Shown: in pieces, positions 10,413 through 20,036 of the stretch
Position numbering within the stretch: position 1 is the first letter of the stretch
Layout of the letters: each line of letters begins with the position of its first letter
NCBI GenBank assembly: GCA_030525455.1
Contig: JAUNER010000005.1
Coordinates: forward strand, 43,830 to 107,829
Length of the DNA stretch: 64,000 nucleotides
Direction of reading: 5' to 3'
Origin: Akkermansia sp.
GTDB lineage: Bacteria; Verrucomicrobiota; Verrucomicrobiia; Verrucomicrobiales; Akkermansiaceae
Notes under the pieces: generated by a model
Databases searched by the model: none
Told to the model about the DNA's origin: nothing
The model's input: the letters and a program-made list of their open reading frames with translations, nothing else
Program-made: the position numbers and the translations under genes

Positions 10413-12617
10413 TTAGCTTAGCTCAAGCATATCACGCAAAATGTTGATACCCTCGCGGAGTTCCGGATCGAGACCGGAGGGGTAATCCGGAGAATCGTCT
10501 AACTGCTCGGTGGGGTCCTCTGCCGTTTTCATAAAGGTATCTTTATCCTTATCCGGGTCGGCAAGTGGTAATGATTTAGCATTGATGTCATCTAAATTCA
10601 AACGATAGATATTGAATTTAAGGGTATCTGCTTTAGCCATTTCTGCGAAGCGGACTTTTCTTTCTTTATTGATTTCTTTACGGCGTGCTTCCAGTTTGCT
10701 CATTTCTGACTGGCGAGTGGCTTTATTGAGAGACACTTTATTGTCATCAATTCGCTTTTTGAGCATATTAGATTCTTCCTGAATAATGCGGAAGTCCGGG
10801 TCTAAAGCCACACGGTTGCTACTGCGAAGTCGAAGTTCAGGAAGGATTTCAGAGATGTGAGCATCCTTTGAATAGTAGGGGCTCTTAGGAATTTTATCGT
10901 ATTCCATGGCATAATCCAATGAAGCCTCGCCCACATCATAGGCAGAAATAACACTAGGAAGGACAATATCGCTTTCAACCCCTTTGAGCTGAGTAGAGCC
11001 CCCGGCGACACGATAGAATTTTTGGGTAGTGACCTTGAGTACACCGGCACGTTCTCTGTTAGAGAAAAATGGCATATATTGAGCAATGCTGATAGGACGC
11101 TGAACAGTGCCTTTGCCGAATGTTGTTTTATTGCCAATGATAACTGCTTTCCCATAGTCCTGAAGAGCTGCTGCCAGAATTTCTGAAGCAGAAGCACTAA
11201 GCTTATCAGTCATTACTACGATAGGACCATTGAAAATAGCCTTTTTGCGAGCCGTTTGAGAGCTGATGTGACCACGTGTGTCTTTAATTTGAACAACCGG
11301 CCCCGGACCTGTGAAAAAGCCGGACATTTGACGCACTGCCTCAAGAGAGCCACCACCATTATTACGCAAATCAATAATGATGCCATCGACATTCTCATTA
11401 TTCATACGATGTATCAGAGCTTCAACGTCAGAAGCACAACTGTGATTGTTATCATCAGTCATGGAAGCATAGAAGCTAGGCAGAGTAATGATACCAATGC
11501 GGTCTTTGTCTTTGGAAGCACCTTTGATTTCGATGATTTTAGCCTTAGCTAACTCATCCTTCATGGGAACTTTGGCACGTTTAATAACGATAATTTTTGC
11601 AGGACCAACACCATCAGCGGGTTCTACTTTTAGGCGGACTTCTGAATTTTCCTTGCCACGAATAAGGTCTACAACCTTATCTAACTTCATGTAAAGAATG
11701 TCGACCATTTCTCCGGTATTATTTGAGTCAACCCCCACAATGCGGTCGCCTAGTTTTAGTTCGCCGGATTTTTCAGCAGGGCCATTGGCAACGATACCAT
11801 TGATTTTAGTAGAGCCATCATCTTCTGCACCGAGTAAAGCACCAATGCCGATGAGTTCTGTATTCATGCTGTCTTGGAAACGCTCCATTTGGCGAGCCCC
11901 CCAATAATCAGTATGGGGGTCGTAAGCCAGAGCTACAGCACCGAGGAATGTTTCGACAATTTCTTCTTGGTCGACGTCTTTAATTGTTTTTTCAAGACGG
12001 TCGTAACGCATGAGCAATTTTTCGAGAGCCGGTTTTTCCTTGAGAGTTGGGTCCGGTTTATTTTGTTCCTTAGCTAGACGAGAAATGGTTTCGCGACGCA
12101 GGAGTTCAGATAACAGCTCATTTTCTATTAAGTCATGCCAAACTTGAGCCATTTCTGCTTCGTCTTTTGGCCAAGATTTTAGTTTTTTTCTGGAGCGTTC
12201 AACAGAACGGTTGCTATCAAAGGTGAATTTTTCTTTTTTAATAAGTTCCTTAGCATAGGCAAATCGTCTAAGGGCATTTACCTCGTATGCTTTATAGAGG
12301 TAATCTGCGGCCTCGAGCATGGTTTTAGACAAGAGGTAATCGTCTAGCTCAGAAGCGAAGCGAGATTTAAGGAAATCGACTTGTTCTTGGGTAAAAAAGA
12401 TTTTGGCAGGGTCAACTTTCTTTAAGTAAATGTCTAAGAATCTGGCAGACAATTCATCTGAGAACTCCATTTTTGAATAGTGGAAATTTTGGAGCATGAG
12501 AGACATTTGTTTACCAGCTTCGTTGAAGTCTGTATTAGCCATGGCATGAGGGAGGGCACATGCCGTTATGAGAGGAATGGCAGAAAGTCTTAACCAGCGA
12601 AATTGATGTGCGTACAT
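10413..12617 (-). CDS. prc: Tail-specific protease, S41A family (Prc/Tsp/CtpA)
   Basis: A 734-residue periplasmic processing protease. The N-terminus has a signal peptide (ending ALPHAMA). A Tsp-type N-terminal helical domain follows (FLDIYLKKVDPAKIFFTQEQVDFL). A PDZ domain then binds substrate C-termini (IGIGALLG, GLKLGD-like LKLGDRIVGVDSNN). The S41 catalytic core has DLRNNGGGSLEAV, the nucleophilic serine in KLSASASEILAA and the general-base lysine in TFGKGTVQ. The C-terminal domain is of the long, E. coli Prc-like type and is charged. Family members trim lipoproteins and peptidoglycan hydrolases. The gene has its own terminator and ends a long - strand gene series. Confidence 0.95.
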   Translation of the reverse strand: MYAHQFRWLRLSAIPLITACALPHAMANTDFNEAGKQMSLMLQNFHYSKMEFSDELSARFLDIYLKKVDPAKIFFTQEQVDFLKSRFASELDDYLLSKTMLEAADYLYKAYEVNALRRFAYAKELIKKEKFTFDSNRSVERSRKKLKSWPKDEAEMAQVWHDLIENELLSELLRRETISRLAKEQNKPDPTLKEKPALEKLLMRYDRLEKTIKDVDQEEIVETFLGAVALAYDPHTDYWGARQMERFQDSMNTELIGIGALLGAEDDGSTKINGIVANGPAEKSGELKLGDRIVGVDSNNTGEMVDILYMKLDKVVDLIRGKENSEVRLKVEPADGVGPAKIIVIKRAKVPMKDELAKAKIIEIKGASKDKDRIGIITLPSFYASMTDDNNHSCASDVEALIHRMNNENVDGIIIDLRNNGGGSLEAVRQMSGFFTGPGPVVQIKDTRGHISSQTARKKAIFNGPIVVMTDKLSASASEILAAALQDYGKAVIIGNKTTFGKGTVQRPISIAQYMPFFSNRERAGVLKVTTQKFYRVAGGSTQLKGVESDIVLPSVISAYDVGEASLDYAMEYDKIPKSPYYSKDAHISEILPELRLRSSNRVALDPDFRIIQEESNMLKKRIDDNKVSLNKATRQSEMSKLEARRKEINKERKVRFAEMAKADTLKFNIYRLNLDDINAKSLPLADPDKDKDTFMKTAEDPTEQLDDSPDYPSGLDPELREGINILRDMLELS

Positions 12618-12749
12618 GATGAAAGGGGGGATGGCAGATTGCTCAATATGATATGAATGTGTGTAGTGTTACGAAATTAGAAAGCTTTGTCTATCACTTT
12701 ACACGTCTCGCAGACGTTATTTTTCATTTAGGAAAAAATTGCAAGAGTT

Positions 12750-15182
12750 TTATTTTCTTTTTGAATCATCATCGTGTAACGAAGAGACAGAGGATTTCGG
12801 AATCCAAACAGGCGTGTTTTGGAAAGTATTTGCATAAATCCATGAGCCACGCTCTGCTCGCATAATAAGAGGCGTAGAGGGATTTAAGGTAAGAATAGAA
12901 GGACTATTGAGGCTTGCGGCATGGCGGGCCGGGGTTTTTGAGGTGACAATGAGGAGCTTTTCTGACGGGGTAGATGCCGGGGTAGCAGGATATAGGAAGT
13001 AATTAGTCAGCGTAGCTATAACCACAAGCCCCGATAGTGTGCTTAATGTAGTATAGAGAAGACCATGTTTAGTATTTGTCGTCAGTAATGCCAGGAAGGT
13101 GAGGGTAAGAGCCCCGGCAATAATGATTATTGGAATAAGTGAAGAATAGGGGAGGTAAGTAAGCCACTGGTTTTCACGGGTGTTTGGAGGAAGAACGGCT
13201 CCTTCTTTTCTTTCAATAAAGTCAAGATTGCACTGTGCTTCGGTAAAGTTAGGTGTAAGCTCAAGTGCTTTTCTGTAATAAAGGGCGGCCATGCCCGGTT
13301 TATCCATGCGATAGTAGGCATTGGCTATACCAAATGCGGCCACAGCTTTATCTTTCTTATTGAGACTAGGAGAATTCATTTCTTTAAGCAATAAGTTGAT
13401 TGCTTGAGAATACTCCCCTTGATTATATGCTTGGAAGCCTGTAGGAGAGGCTGCTTGAACCGGAGAGGCAGCAAAGTCAACAAGGGCAAGACCCATAAAT
13501 AGAAGCGGTAGTTTAGTGAGTACCTTTTTAATTTGTTGGAGCATTTGTTTTTGTTTATCCTCAGAAAGCGGTGCGGCGTTTTCTGTATTTGGTTGGAAGG
13601 CAATGTTATCTCTTTCAGAAAGAATCTGTTTGATGCTTTCATCGTGGAACGAAGCCGGAATGTGTGATTCAATAAAGGCCCCCAGTGATTTTAAACCATC
13701 AGCCGCTGAGTCGGATTTTAGTTTATTTGAAACTTGCTTAAAGGCATGTAATCGTTGGCGAGCAATAGAGCCTTCTTGGTATAATTGCTTTAGTTTTCTT
13801 GCTAAAGCAAGGGCAAGTAAAATGATAGCCGGAATGTAAGTAAGGAATAACCAGCCCCAGTGAATAGAAGTAGAAATATCTGAGGCTAAGTTTTCCGGAA
13901 TAGTGCTGTAAATATCCGTCATCATTGCCACAGGCACAGAACCTGCAGGTGGAGGTTCTGCCGGAGAAGCTTGAGCTGAATTTGGTGTACCGGTGATAGC
14001 AGAAGCCTTCCATTCGAGAGGAATAGGCGGAGTGGTTACGGTATAATATTGTTTAGTAGATGGATCAAAGTAACTTAATTCAAATGACGGAATGGCATCT
14101 GTCTGAGCAATAGGGCGAATCATTTGCTGGAAAACCACAGAGCCGCTCGTACTACGAGAATCCTGATTAGCGTTGATTTTATTAGAAGGGTAAAGCTTCC
14201 AGTTAGAAGCATCTGTGAGAGTCGGACAATCAATGCTCTGGATGTTCCCATTACCTTTTACTGTAATGTTTACTGTGATGGGTTCATTGGCACTCAAATC
14301 TCTCGCTTCGGTAGTGGCAGAAATGCTGAAATTACCTACTGCGTTTTTAAATGAAGCAGGTGCACCGGCAGGCAGTTCCAGAGACTTGAATTTTAGTTCC
14401 GGCAATTTTAGGTCAATAGCATAGATTTGCCGAGCAAAATTAGCAAATATAGGGTCGGCATCCGGTAGTGGCGTGTGTGCCGTAATCATGCCACCAATAG
14501 AAACGTCTCCAGCCCTAAGTGGGAATAATGTACTATGTAGGGTAAAAACGTGAAGGTTATTGCCTCGGTAAAGTAAATTACCAAATGGACTTTGCCCGAG
14601 AACTGTATTCATAGTCGGCTCAAATCGCCATGATGCTACGTTTTTATTATCAATAGTCGGTAAATTGAACTGGTTAATATACTCCGGAACGTATATTTTT
14701 AATTCACATGAATCAGGCTGGTGAACAAATGGAGTTTGGTTACTTAAGTGCCACATAACACCGTAAGGGACGATATTCTCCTGGAGTTTAGCTGTATTCC
14801 AAGTAATGGCACTGTATGGATAAACAGTAAGAGTTTGTGGTTCTGTAGAAACAATTTTTCCCCCTGTGGTACGAAGTCGAATTGAAGGGATGTGAACTGT
14901 ACCTGGCTCATCCGGAGTAACTTGGATGGCCATGAGGAGGGCGGTCTTATTTTTGGAGCCGGGTAGGTGGATATAATTTACCTGAGGAATCCAGCGTAGG
15001 CTGGCTCCTTTGACTCTAGGAAGTGGGTCTTGCTGAGCAATGTTACCATCAGTGAGTATGATGAACAATCTGGTTTGTTCACCCGGAACAACGGCATTTG
15101 ATAGCCAAGCTGTTTCAACCTCTGCAAAGGCAGGTGATATAAAACCTAGGATGAAAGCGAATAATAGAATAAATTTTTTCAT
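12750..15182 (-). CDS. BatD-BatE-like fusion (oxygen-tolerance protein, TPR and SH3 domains)
   Basis: An 810-residue envelope protein and last gene of a Bat cluster. A signal peptide (ending SPAFA) is followed by a BatD-type region with beta-sandwich repeats and a transmembrane segment (LFLTYIPAIILLALALA). Near residue 560 there is a second signal-like hydrophobic stretch (KLPLLFMGLALVDFAASPVQA). After it come TPR repeats (AYNQGEYSQAINLLL, ALYYRKALELTPNFTEA), two more hydrophobic segments and an SH3-like C-terminus, as in BatE. I therefore read it as batD and batE joined in one frame. Bat proteins are linked to aerotolerance in Bacteroides and to envelope stress; the molecular role is unclear. 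Confidence 0.8.
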   Translation of the reverse strand: MKKFILLFAFILGFISPAFAEVETAWLSNAVVPGEQTRLFIILTDGNIAQQDPLPRVKGASLRWIPQVNYIHLPGSKNKTALLMAIQVTPDEPGTVHIPSIRLRTTGGKIVSTEPQTLTVYPYSAITWNTAKLQENIVPYGVMWHLSNQTPFVHQPDSCELKIYVPEYINQFNLPTIDNKNVASWRFEPTMNTVLGQSPFGNLLYRGNNLHVFTLHSTLFPLRAGDVSIGGMITAHTPLPDADPIFANFARQIYAIDLKLPELKFKSLELPAGAPASFKNAVGNFSISATTEARDLSANEPITVNITVKGNGNIQSIDCPTLTDASNWKLYPSNKINANQDSRSTSGSVVFQQMIRPIAQTDAIPSFELSYFDPSTKQYYTVTTPPIPLEWKASAITGTPNSAQASPAEPPPAGSVPVAMMTDIYSTIPENLASDISTSIHWGWLFLTYIPAIILLALALARKLKQLYQEGSIARQRLHAFKQVSNKLKSDSAADGLKSLGAFIESHIPASFHDESIKQILSERDNIAFQPNTENAAPLSEDKQKQMLQQIKKVLTKLPLLFMGLALVDFAASPVQAASPTGFQAYNQGEYSQAINLLLKEMNSPSLNKKDKAVAAFGIANAYYRMDKPGMAALYYRKALELTPNFTEAQCNLDFIERKEGAVLPPNTRENQWLTYLPYSSLIPIIIIAGALTLTFLALLTTNTKHGLLYTTLSTLSGLVVIATLTNYFLYPATPASTPSEKLLIVTSKTPARHAASLNSPSILTLNPSTPLIMRAERGSWIYANTFQNTPVWIPKSSVSSLHDDDSKRK

Positions 15183-15226
15183 AATAGAAATGAAAACTTA
15201 TACTGATGAGATGAACAATGGAATGA

Positions 15227-17434
15227 TTAATAGTCTTTTTTCGGGGGGAGAATTTGAATGGGCTGAGGCACAAAGCAACCTTCTTCTTGGTCACGACGGT
15301 CTTTGAGAATGTCTCTGGCTTCTTTAAGTTCTTTATCTGATTGAGCTTGTTGCTGAGGGGTGATAGATAAGGGAGCTTGTTTTTGTGGAGCTTGTTGCTT
15401 ATCCGGAGCTTTTTGTGGTTTTTCTTTTTCGTTGTCTTTCTTTTCTTCCGGACGAGCATTTTTCATTTCATCGTCTTTAGAAGGAGTATTTTTTTTCTTA
15501 TCTTGTTCTTGTTTATCCTTCTCATTGGACTTTTGCTTGTCGTTATCGGCTTTATCTTTGTCCTTGTCTTGTTTATTTTGCTCGTTGTTTTTATTTTTGT
15601 CTTTATCAGCGTCTTTTTTATTATCCTTGTCGTTTTGGTCGTTTTGCTTTTGCTGATTTTTATCAGAAGATTTATTATTGTCCTGTTTGTTATTATTGTC
15701 AGATTTATCTTGTTTGTCTTTACTATCGGACTTGTCTTGATTTTGTTGGTTTTTGTCGTTTTGTTGCTGTTGCTGCTGCTGTTGTTGTTTTTTCTTTTCC
15801 TCTTCTAGTTGTTTTTTGAGTTTTTCTAGAGTTTTTTTGTACTCATCTAGTTTTTTTTCATAATCAGACAACTTGGCTTTATTTGAATGGGCTTCTTTAT
15901 GGTTTGGGGTTGTAAATATGGCATCGTCGAAATGAGAGAATGCTTCTTTTAGGTGTTTTTTAGACTCATTGATAGCTTTTAGACGTTTATCAATTTCTTT
16001 GATTTTTTCATCAATGGATAATCCTTGGGTGAGTTGCGGGGAAGCTGAGTTATTTTTCTTTTTGAAAGACATTTTTTGATTCACCGTATCACCGGATAAG
16101 TTTCCCAGATGACAATGAGCATCAGACTGAAGCATGGTAGAACTAGAAAGCAAGGCTTCGGATAATGCTTCAGCAGTCACTTGATTTTGGTTGTTTATCT
16201 TAGCCATGAATCCTTTAGCATAATTTAAGGCATGGCGTTTATCATCAGATAAGCTTGGATTTAATAAAGTGGCATCAATAGCTTTTATAGCCTCATCCGG
16301 TTGATTGTTGCGAATTAATTCGATAATGTTTTGAGTAGCATCATCGGTGGCTTGAGCCGGAGATACGGTTAAGCAAAATAGGAATGAAGAGAGAATGAAT
16401 AAAGTAGAAACAGATTTAGACTTAAAGATGTATTTTATAGAACGCCATTTAGTGCTGGCAATGAGAGTAAGAAGTAGACATACCAACGCAGGGATGGCGA
16501 AAATGTAGTAGCGGTCATTAGGGATGCGAGTTTTTACAGAATCATTTTGGTTAGCTTCAAGTTTAGAGGCGGTTTCTTTGACGAAAGCGTTTAATGAAGC
16601 ACCATCAGACAACTGCACGTATTGACCATTAGTCATAGAGGCCAGCTTTTGAAGATTGTCGGGATTGAGTTTTGAAACAATCGTATTCCCTTCGTAGTCA
16701 TGATACAAACCAGAGGGGTGTTTTTCATCCGGGATAGTAGAGCCACTTGTTGTCCCAATACCGGCGGTAATTAAGATAAGTTTGTTTTGTTTGGCTTCAG
16801 CGGTAAGTTTTGGCGAAATATTGACGGTATCTTCCCCATCAGATAGAATCACAAGAGCATCCATCGCATCCGGTTTTTTGTCTCTCTTAAATGTACGCAG
16901 AGCCAAACTTACAGCCGAATCCAAATTTGAGCCCCCTTGAGAAACCCATCCAAATTTTAACTGTTCTATGGTTTCTTTGAGAGCTTCGTGGTCGTAGGTT
17001 AAAGGCATGAGCAAGACCGCATTACCGGAAAAGATGATAATCCCGAAATTATCTGCCGGGAGGGCATCTAATAAATCGTAAGTAGCTGTTTTTGCACGCT
17101 CAAGGCGAGAGGGAGAAACATCCTTGCATAGCATAGAACGAGAACAGTCTATAGCAATAAGTATGTTTCTGGATTTTGGCATCTCTTCTCGTTCAGAATA
17201 CCCGTCAAATGGTCTCGCCATTGATAAAATAGAAAAAATCGCTGCTAAAATGCCAAAAACAATAGGTAAAGTGCGATGCCATGTAGCTGGAGCCTGAACC
17301 AACACGTTTTTGTATGCAGGGGCGATAAGAACTTCCCAACGTTTAGACCGTCTTTTCCATAAAATACAAGCAACTACCGCCAGTAAAGCCGGTAGAATGA
17401 GTAGATATAAAACATCAGGATATAGGAAAGTCAT
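15227..17434 (-). CDS. BatB-BatC-like fusion: VWA domain, TPR region and charged low-complexity tail
   Basis: A 735-residue protein. Residues 1-75 hold two transmembrane segments. Residues ~88-290 are a von Willebrand A domain with an intact MIDAS motif (D96-C-S98-R-S100), as in BatB. Another transmembrane segment (~308-326) and a signal-like stretch ending in PAQA (~343-362) precede a TPR region as in BatC. Residues ~548-690 are an extreme Q/N/D/K-rich segment beginning with ten consecutive Q. The signal-like stretch in mid-protein suggests two ancestral proteins were joined. It lies between BatA and BatD/E, 14 nt after the batA stop. The low-complexity tail is probably disordered. Confidence 0.85.
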   Translation of the reverse strand: MTFLYPDVLYLLILPALLAVVACILWKRRSKRWEVLIAPAYKNVLVQAPATWHRTLPIVFGILAAIFSILSMARPFDGYSEREEMPKSRNILIAIDCSRSMLCKDVSPSRLERAKTATYDLLDALPADNFGIIIFSGNAVLLMPLTYDHEALKETIEQLKFGWVSQGGSNLDSAVSLALRTFKRDKKPDAMDALVILSDGEDTVNISPKLTAEAKQNKLILITAGIGTTSGSTIPDEKHPSGLYHDYEGNTIVSKLNPDNLQKLASMTNGQYVQLSDGASLNAFVKETASKLEANQNDSVKTRIPNDRYYIFAIPALVCLLLTLIASTKWRSIKYIFKSKSVSTLFILSSFLFCLTVSPAQATDDATQNIIELIRNNQPDEAIKAIDATLLNPSLSDDKRHALNYAKGFMAKINNQNQVTAEALSEALLSSSTMLQSDAHCHLGNLSGDTVNQKMSFKKKNNSASPQLTQGLSIDEKIKEIDKRLKAINESKKHLKEAFSHFDDAIFTTPNHKEAHSNKAKLSDYEKKLDEYKKTLEKLKKQLEEEKKKQQQQQQQQQNDKNQQNQDKSDSKDKQDKSDNNNKQDNNKSSDKNQQKQNDQNDKDNKKDADKDKNKNNEQNKQDKDKDKADNDKQKSNEKDKQEQDKKKNTPSKDDEMKNARPEEKKDNEKEKPQKAPDKQQAPQKQAPLSITPQQQAQSDKELKEARDILKDRRDQEEGCFVPQPIQILPPKKDY

Positions 17435-17448
17435 AGTAGTAAAAGGTG

Positions 17449-18441
17449 TTATGGAGCAGGAGTCGGGCGTAAAATATGCAAGAGTAAGCCCAATAAGGTT
17501 AGTGAGCCACCTGCAATAACAAAGTACATAAAGAAATCTTCTATATGGCGGATATTATGAATTTTGGCTTCTGATTTTTCTAATTGATTGATAGATTTGA
17601 AAGCATTTGAAAAAGCATCTGTGCTGGCCGCTCTGAAATGTTCCCCACTGGTGAGTGCGGCAATTTTTCTGAGAGTAGGTTCGTCAAATTCGCCATGAGA
17701 TACCATACCATTGGCCATGGTTCCGGATTCTGTACCAACGGCGATTGTATAGATTTTAATGCCGAGCTTTGCGGCATTTTCTGCGGCTACAAGAGGTGTG
17801 ATTTGCCCGGAATTTGAAGCACCATCCGTCACTAGAATAATGATTTTGGATTTAGTATCTTTTCGTTCGTCTAATCTAGTAGCAGCCGCGGCAATAGCTG
17901 AACCAATGGCTGTGCCATTTTCGTGGATAAGTTCCGGATGAAATGATTGGATAATGTATTTTACAAGGTCGTGGTCGAGTGTTAATGGACAAAATGATTT
18001 GGTTTTTCCTGCAAACCCAACCACACCCAATCTATCGTCGGGACGAGTGCCTATGAATTGATTAATAACATCTTTTGCCGCTCTTAATCGCGTTACATAG
18101 TTCCTATTGAGTACCATATCAGTGGTATTCATGGAGTATGATAAGTCAAAGGCAATCATAATATCAATGCCATTGACTACGCGGAATGATTTATCCTCTA
18201 TCTGTTGAGGTCTGGATAAAGCAATGGTAAAGCATATAGCGGCCAGAACAAAACAAAACGCACCTAAACGGCCGGCTAAAGAACGTGGTTTGGTGCCATG
18301 ATGTTTAATAAACTTAAGAGTAGGGAAAATGATAGAGCCGTCCGTGCCACGTCGGCGACGCAGCAAAAGCATGCACAGGATAACGGGAATAACATAGAGC
18401 CAACCCGGATGTGCTATATGGAAATTTTCCGGCAGTATCAT
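17449..18441 (-). CDS. batA: BatA-like VWA domain membrane protein
   Basis: A 330-residue inner-membrane protein. Two N-terminal transmembrane segments flank a basic loop. A VWA domain with complete MIDAS (D99-L-S101-Y-S103, then later Thr and Asp positions) follows, and a C-terminal membrane helix ends the protein (FFMYFVIAGGSLTLLGLLLHIL). This layout is that of BatA. It is the fourth gene of the cluster MoxR, DUF58, DUF4381-like, BatA, BatB/C, BatD/E. Metal-dependent adhesion and complex formation with the other VWA protein are expected from the family and not shown here. Confidence 0.88.
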   Translation of the reverse strand: MILPENFHIAHPGWLYVIPVILCMLLLRRRRGTDGSIIFPTLKFIKHHGTKPRSLAGRLGAFCFVLAAICFTIALSRPQQIEDKSFRVVNGIDIMIAFDLSYSMNTTDMVLNRNYVTRLRAAKDVINQFIGTRPDDRLGVVGFAGKTKSFCPLTLDHDLVKYIIQSFHPELIHENGTAIGSAIAAAATRLDERKDTKSKIIILVTDGASNSGQITPLVAAENAAKLGIKIYTIAVGTESGTMANGMVSHGEFDEPTLRKIAALTSGEHFRAASTDAFSNAFKSINQLEKSEAKIHNIRHIEDFFMYFVIAGGSLTLLGLLLHILRPTPAP

Positions 18442-18452
18442 ATTAGGGAAAT

Positions 18453-19061
18453 TTAGCTTTTAGGTGATTTTGAAAAGAGGTCTGTTTCTTCTATTTCTTG
18501 CTGAACTTCTACATCAATCTCTTTAATAAGTTGGATAGATGAAGCGAGCAATTCGTTGATAAGTTCCGTGTTTTCCTGTGTGTTAGGTTCGTATTTAAGC
18601 GATGAAAGCTGGTCGAGTATATTTCTGGTACTTAATTGTTTTTCCGGTGAGAGTGCAGTTAGGGCTGATGGTCGACGATTAAATTCTTGCTGTGTTTCAT
18701 AAAGAGCCGGGTCATTTGTTTCACCGGATAAAAAGCGTCTGAATATAAATGATATTTGAATGGCTAACTCGCGAACACTTAAGTGGCTATTAGAGAGCAT
18801 TTCTAACTCAGCAATGGCAATTTGTGCGGCACTGGGTTTTTGTTCCTTACTTTTTTGATTTCGGATAATGAGAAATACTGTGATAATGGCAATAATAAGT
18901 ACTAAAGCGATGATACCAATCAAGAGCCAGTTGTCTTGAAAAAAATTGGATTCTAAATAGACCTCTGGTGGGGTGGGGGGGGCTAAGTCCGGAAATGGTG
19001 GCGGCTCCGGGATTTCCGGTCCGGATGGAGGTAAGGGGATTTGTGAGATATTTTGAAGCAT
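18453..19061 (-). CDS. DUF4381-like membrane protein of the Bat/MoxR cluster
   Basis: A 202-residue protein with a proline-rich N-terminus, one transmembrane helix (LLIGIIALVLIIAIITVFLII, about residues 46-66) and a helical cytoplasmic part (AELEMLSNSHLSVRELAIQIS, FIFRRFLSG). Proteins of this form (DUF4381) sit between the DUF58 gene and batA in many such clusters. Its partners are probably the two VWA proteins. It has no catalytic motifs that I can see. The gene is 14 nt from the DUF58 gene and 11 nt from batA, consistent with one transcript. Confidence 0.7.
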   Translation of the reverse strand: MLQNISQIPLPPSGPEIPEPPPFPDLAPPTPPEVYLESNFFQDNWLLIGIIALVLIIAIITVFLIIRNQKSKEQKPSAAQIAIAELEMLSNSHLSVRELAIQISFIFRRFLSGETNDPALYETQQEFNRRPSALTALSPEKQLSTRNILDQLSSLKYEPNTQENTELINELLASSIQLIKEIDVEVQQEIEETDLFSKSPKS

Positions 19062-19075
19062 AGGGAGCCTGGGGA

Positions 19076-19966
19076 TTAGTGAGACAGTTTGCGAGTGCGT
19101 CGAATAAATAAGGCCTTGAGCACGGGAATAAAATTATCTGTCGTTTGTAAATCCAGAAAATCAATCCCTAGCTGAAGAAAATCTTTTGACCAAATGCCGC
19201 GATGTTTTTCGACAACTTGGTTGTGAATCAATTCTATGCCTGTATTGGAAAGATTGACAAGCAGAGTTTCTTCTGTTTCCGGGTCTTTCAAACACACGCG
19301 ACCAACTTCCGGTAGATTAAGCTCAGCAGGGTCAACGATGCGAATAGGAATAAAATCGTGCTTGAAGTTGATTTGTCCGAGAGATGATTTATTTGGCTCA
19401 AACCAGAAATCGCTTAACATGACAACCATGGCTGATTTCTTTTGGGAAGTGATAAGCTGGCGAGCAACTTCGCCTATATGGACATCTGTTGCTAAATTGG
19501 GGCAAGTAATAATTTCACGAATAATTCGCAAGACTTGTTTCATCCCCTTTGCCGGAGGAATATAGCGGATGCGATCGCCACCAAATAGTAATAGGCCGCA
19601 TTTATCACCATTCTGTGCGGCACTAAACGCAAGCACAGCTGCTAGTTCAGCCGCATAATCAAGTTTAGATGATTTAGCATAAGCCGAAGCATAGTGCATA
19701 GAGCCACTTACATCAACGGCTATAATAAGAGCTTGTTCACGTTCCTCGTGAAAACGACGGACGTATGGCTGATTCATGCGTGCTGTGACTTTCCAGTCGA
19801 TAAAGCGAGGTTCATCCCCTGCCAGATATTCGCGGAAATCGTCAAAATCCAACCCCTGACCACGAAAGCCGGAACGGTAATGTCCGACCAGGTTTTCTGT
19901 AGCTAAATGTCTGGCACGTAATTCAATGCGACGTACGCGCTTCAATATGTCGGTGGATTTATCCAT
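19076..19966 (-). CDS. DUF58 protein of the Bat/MoxR cluster
   Basis: A 296-residue cytosolic protein. The DUF58 signature is clear: GHYRSGFRGQGLDFDDFREY, then GDEPRFIDWKVTARMNQPYVRRF. A VWA-like core follows with D85-V-S87-G-S89 as its metal site. DUF58 proteins almost always lie next to a MoxR ATPase and are thought to be its client or adaptor. Here the moxR gene is directly upstream (71-nt gap) and the membrane Bat proteins are downstream. Function in the family is still poorly defined. Confidence 0.92.
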   Translation of the reverse strand: MDKSTDILKRVRRIELRARHLATENLVGHYRSGFRGQGLDFDDFREYLAGDEPRFIDWKVTARMNQPYVRRFHEEREQALIIAVDVSGSMHYASAYAKSSKLDYAAELAAVLAFSAAQNGDKCGLLLFGGDRIRYIPPAKGMKQVLRIIREIITCPNLATDVHIGEVARQLITSQKKSAMVVMLSDFWFEPNKSSLGQINFKHDFIPIRIVDPAELNLPEVGRVCLKDPETEETLLVNLSNTGIELIHNQVVEKHRGIWSKDFLQLGIDFLDLQTTDNFIPVLKALFIRRTRKLSH

Positions 19967-20036
19967 AAAATACTTGCAGTACTTAGCGAGAAGTATTTAA
20001 GTGACGCATTGTTCCCTTATGAAAAGGGGGATTAAA

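Noticed and set aside
15360..15808. Hydrophobic + strand frames opposite the BatB/C tail
   Set aside because: They arise from the Q/N/D/K repeat read backwards; no start signals.
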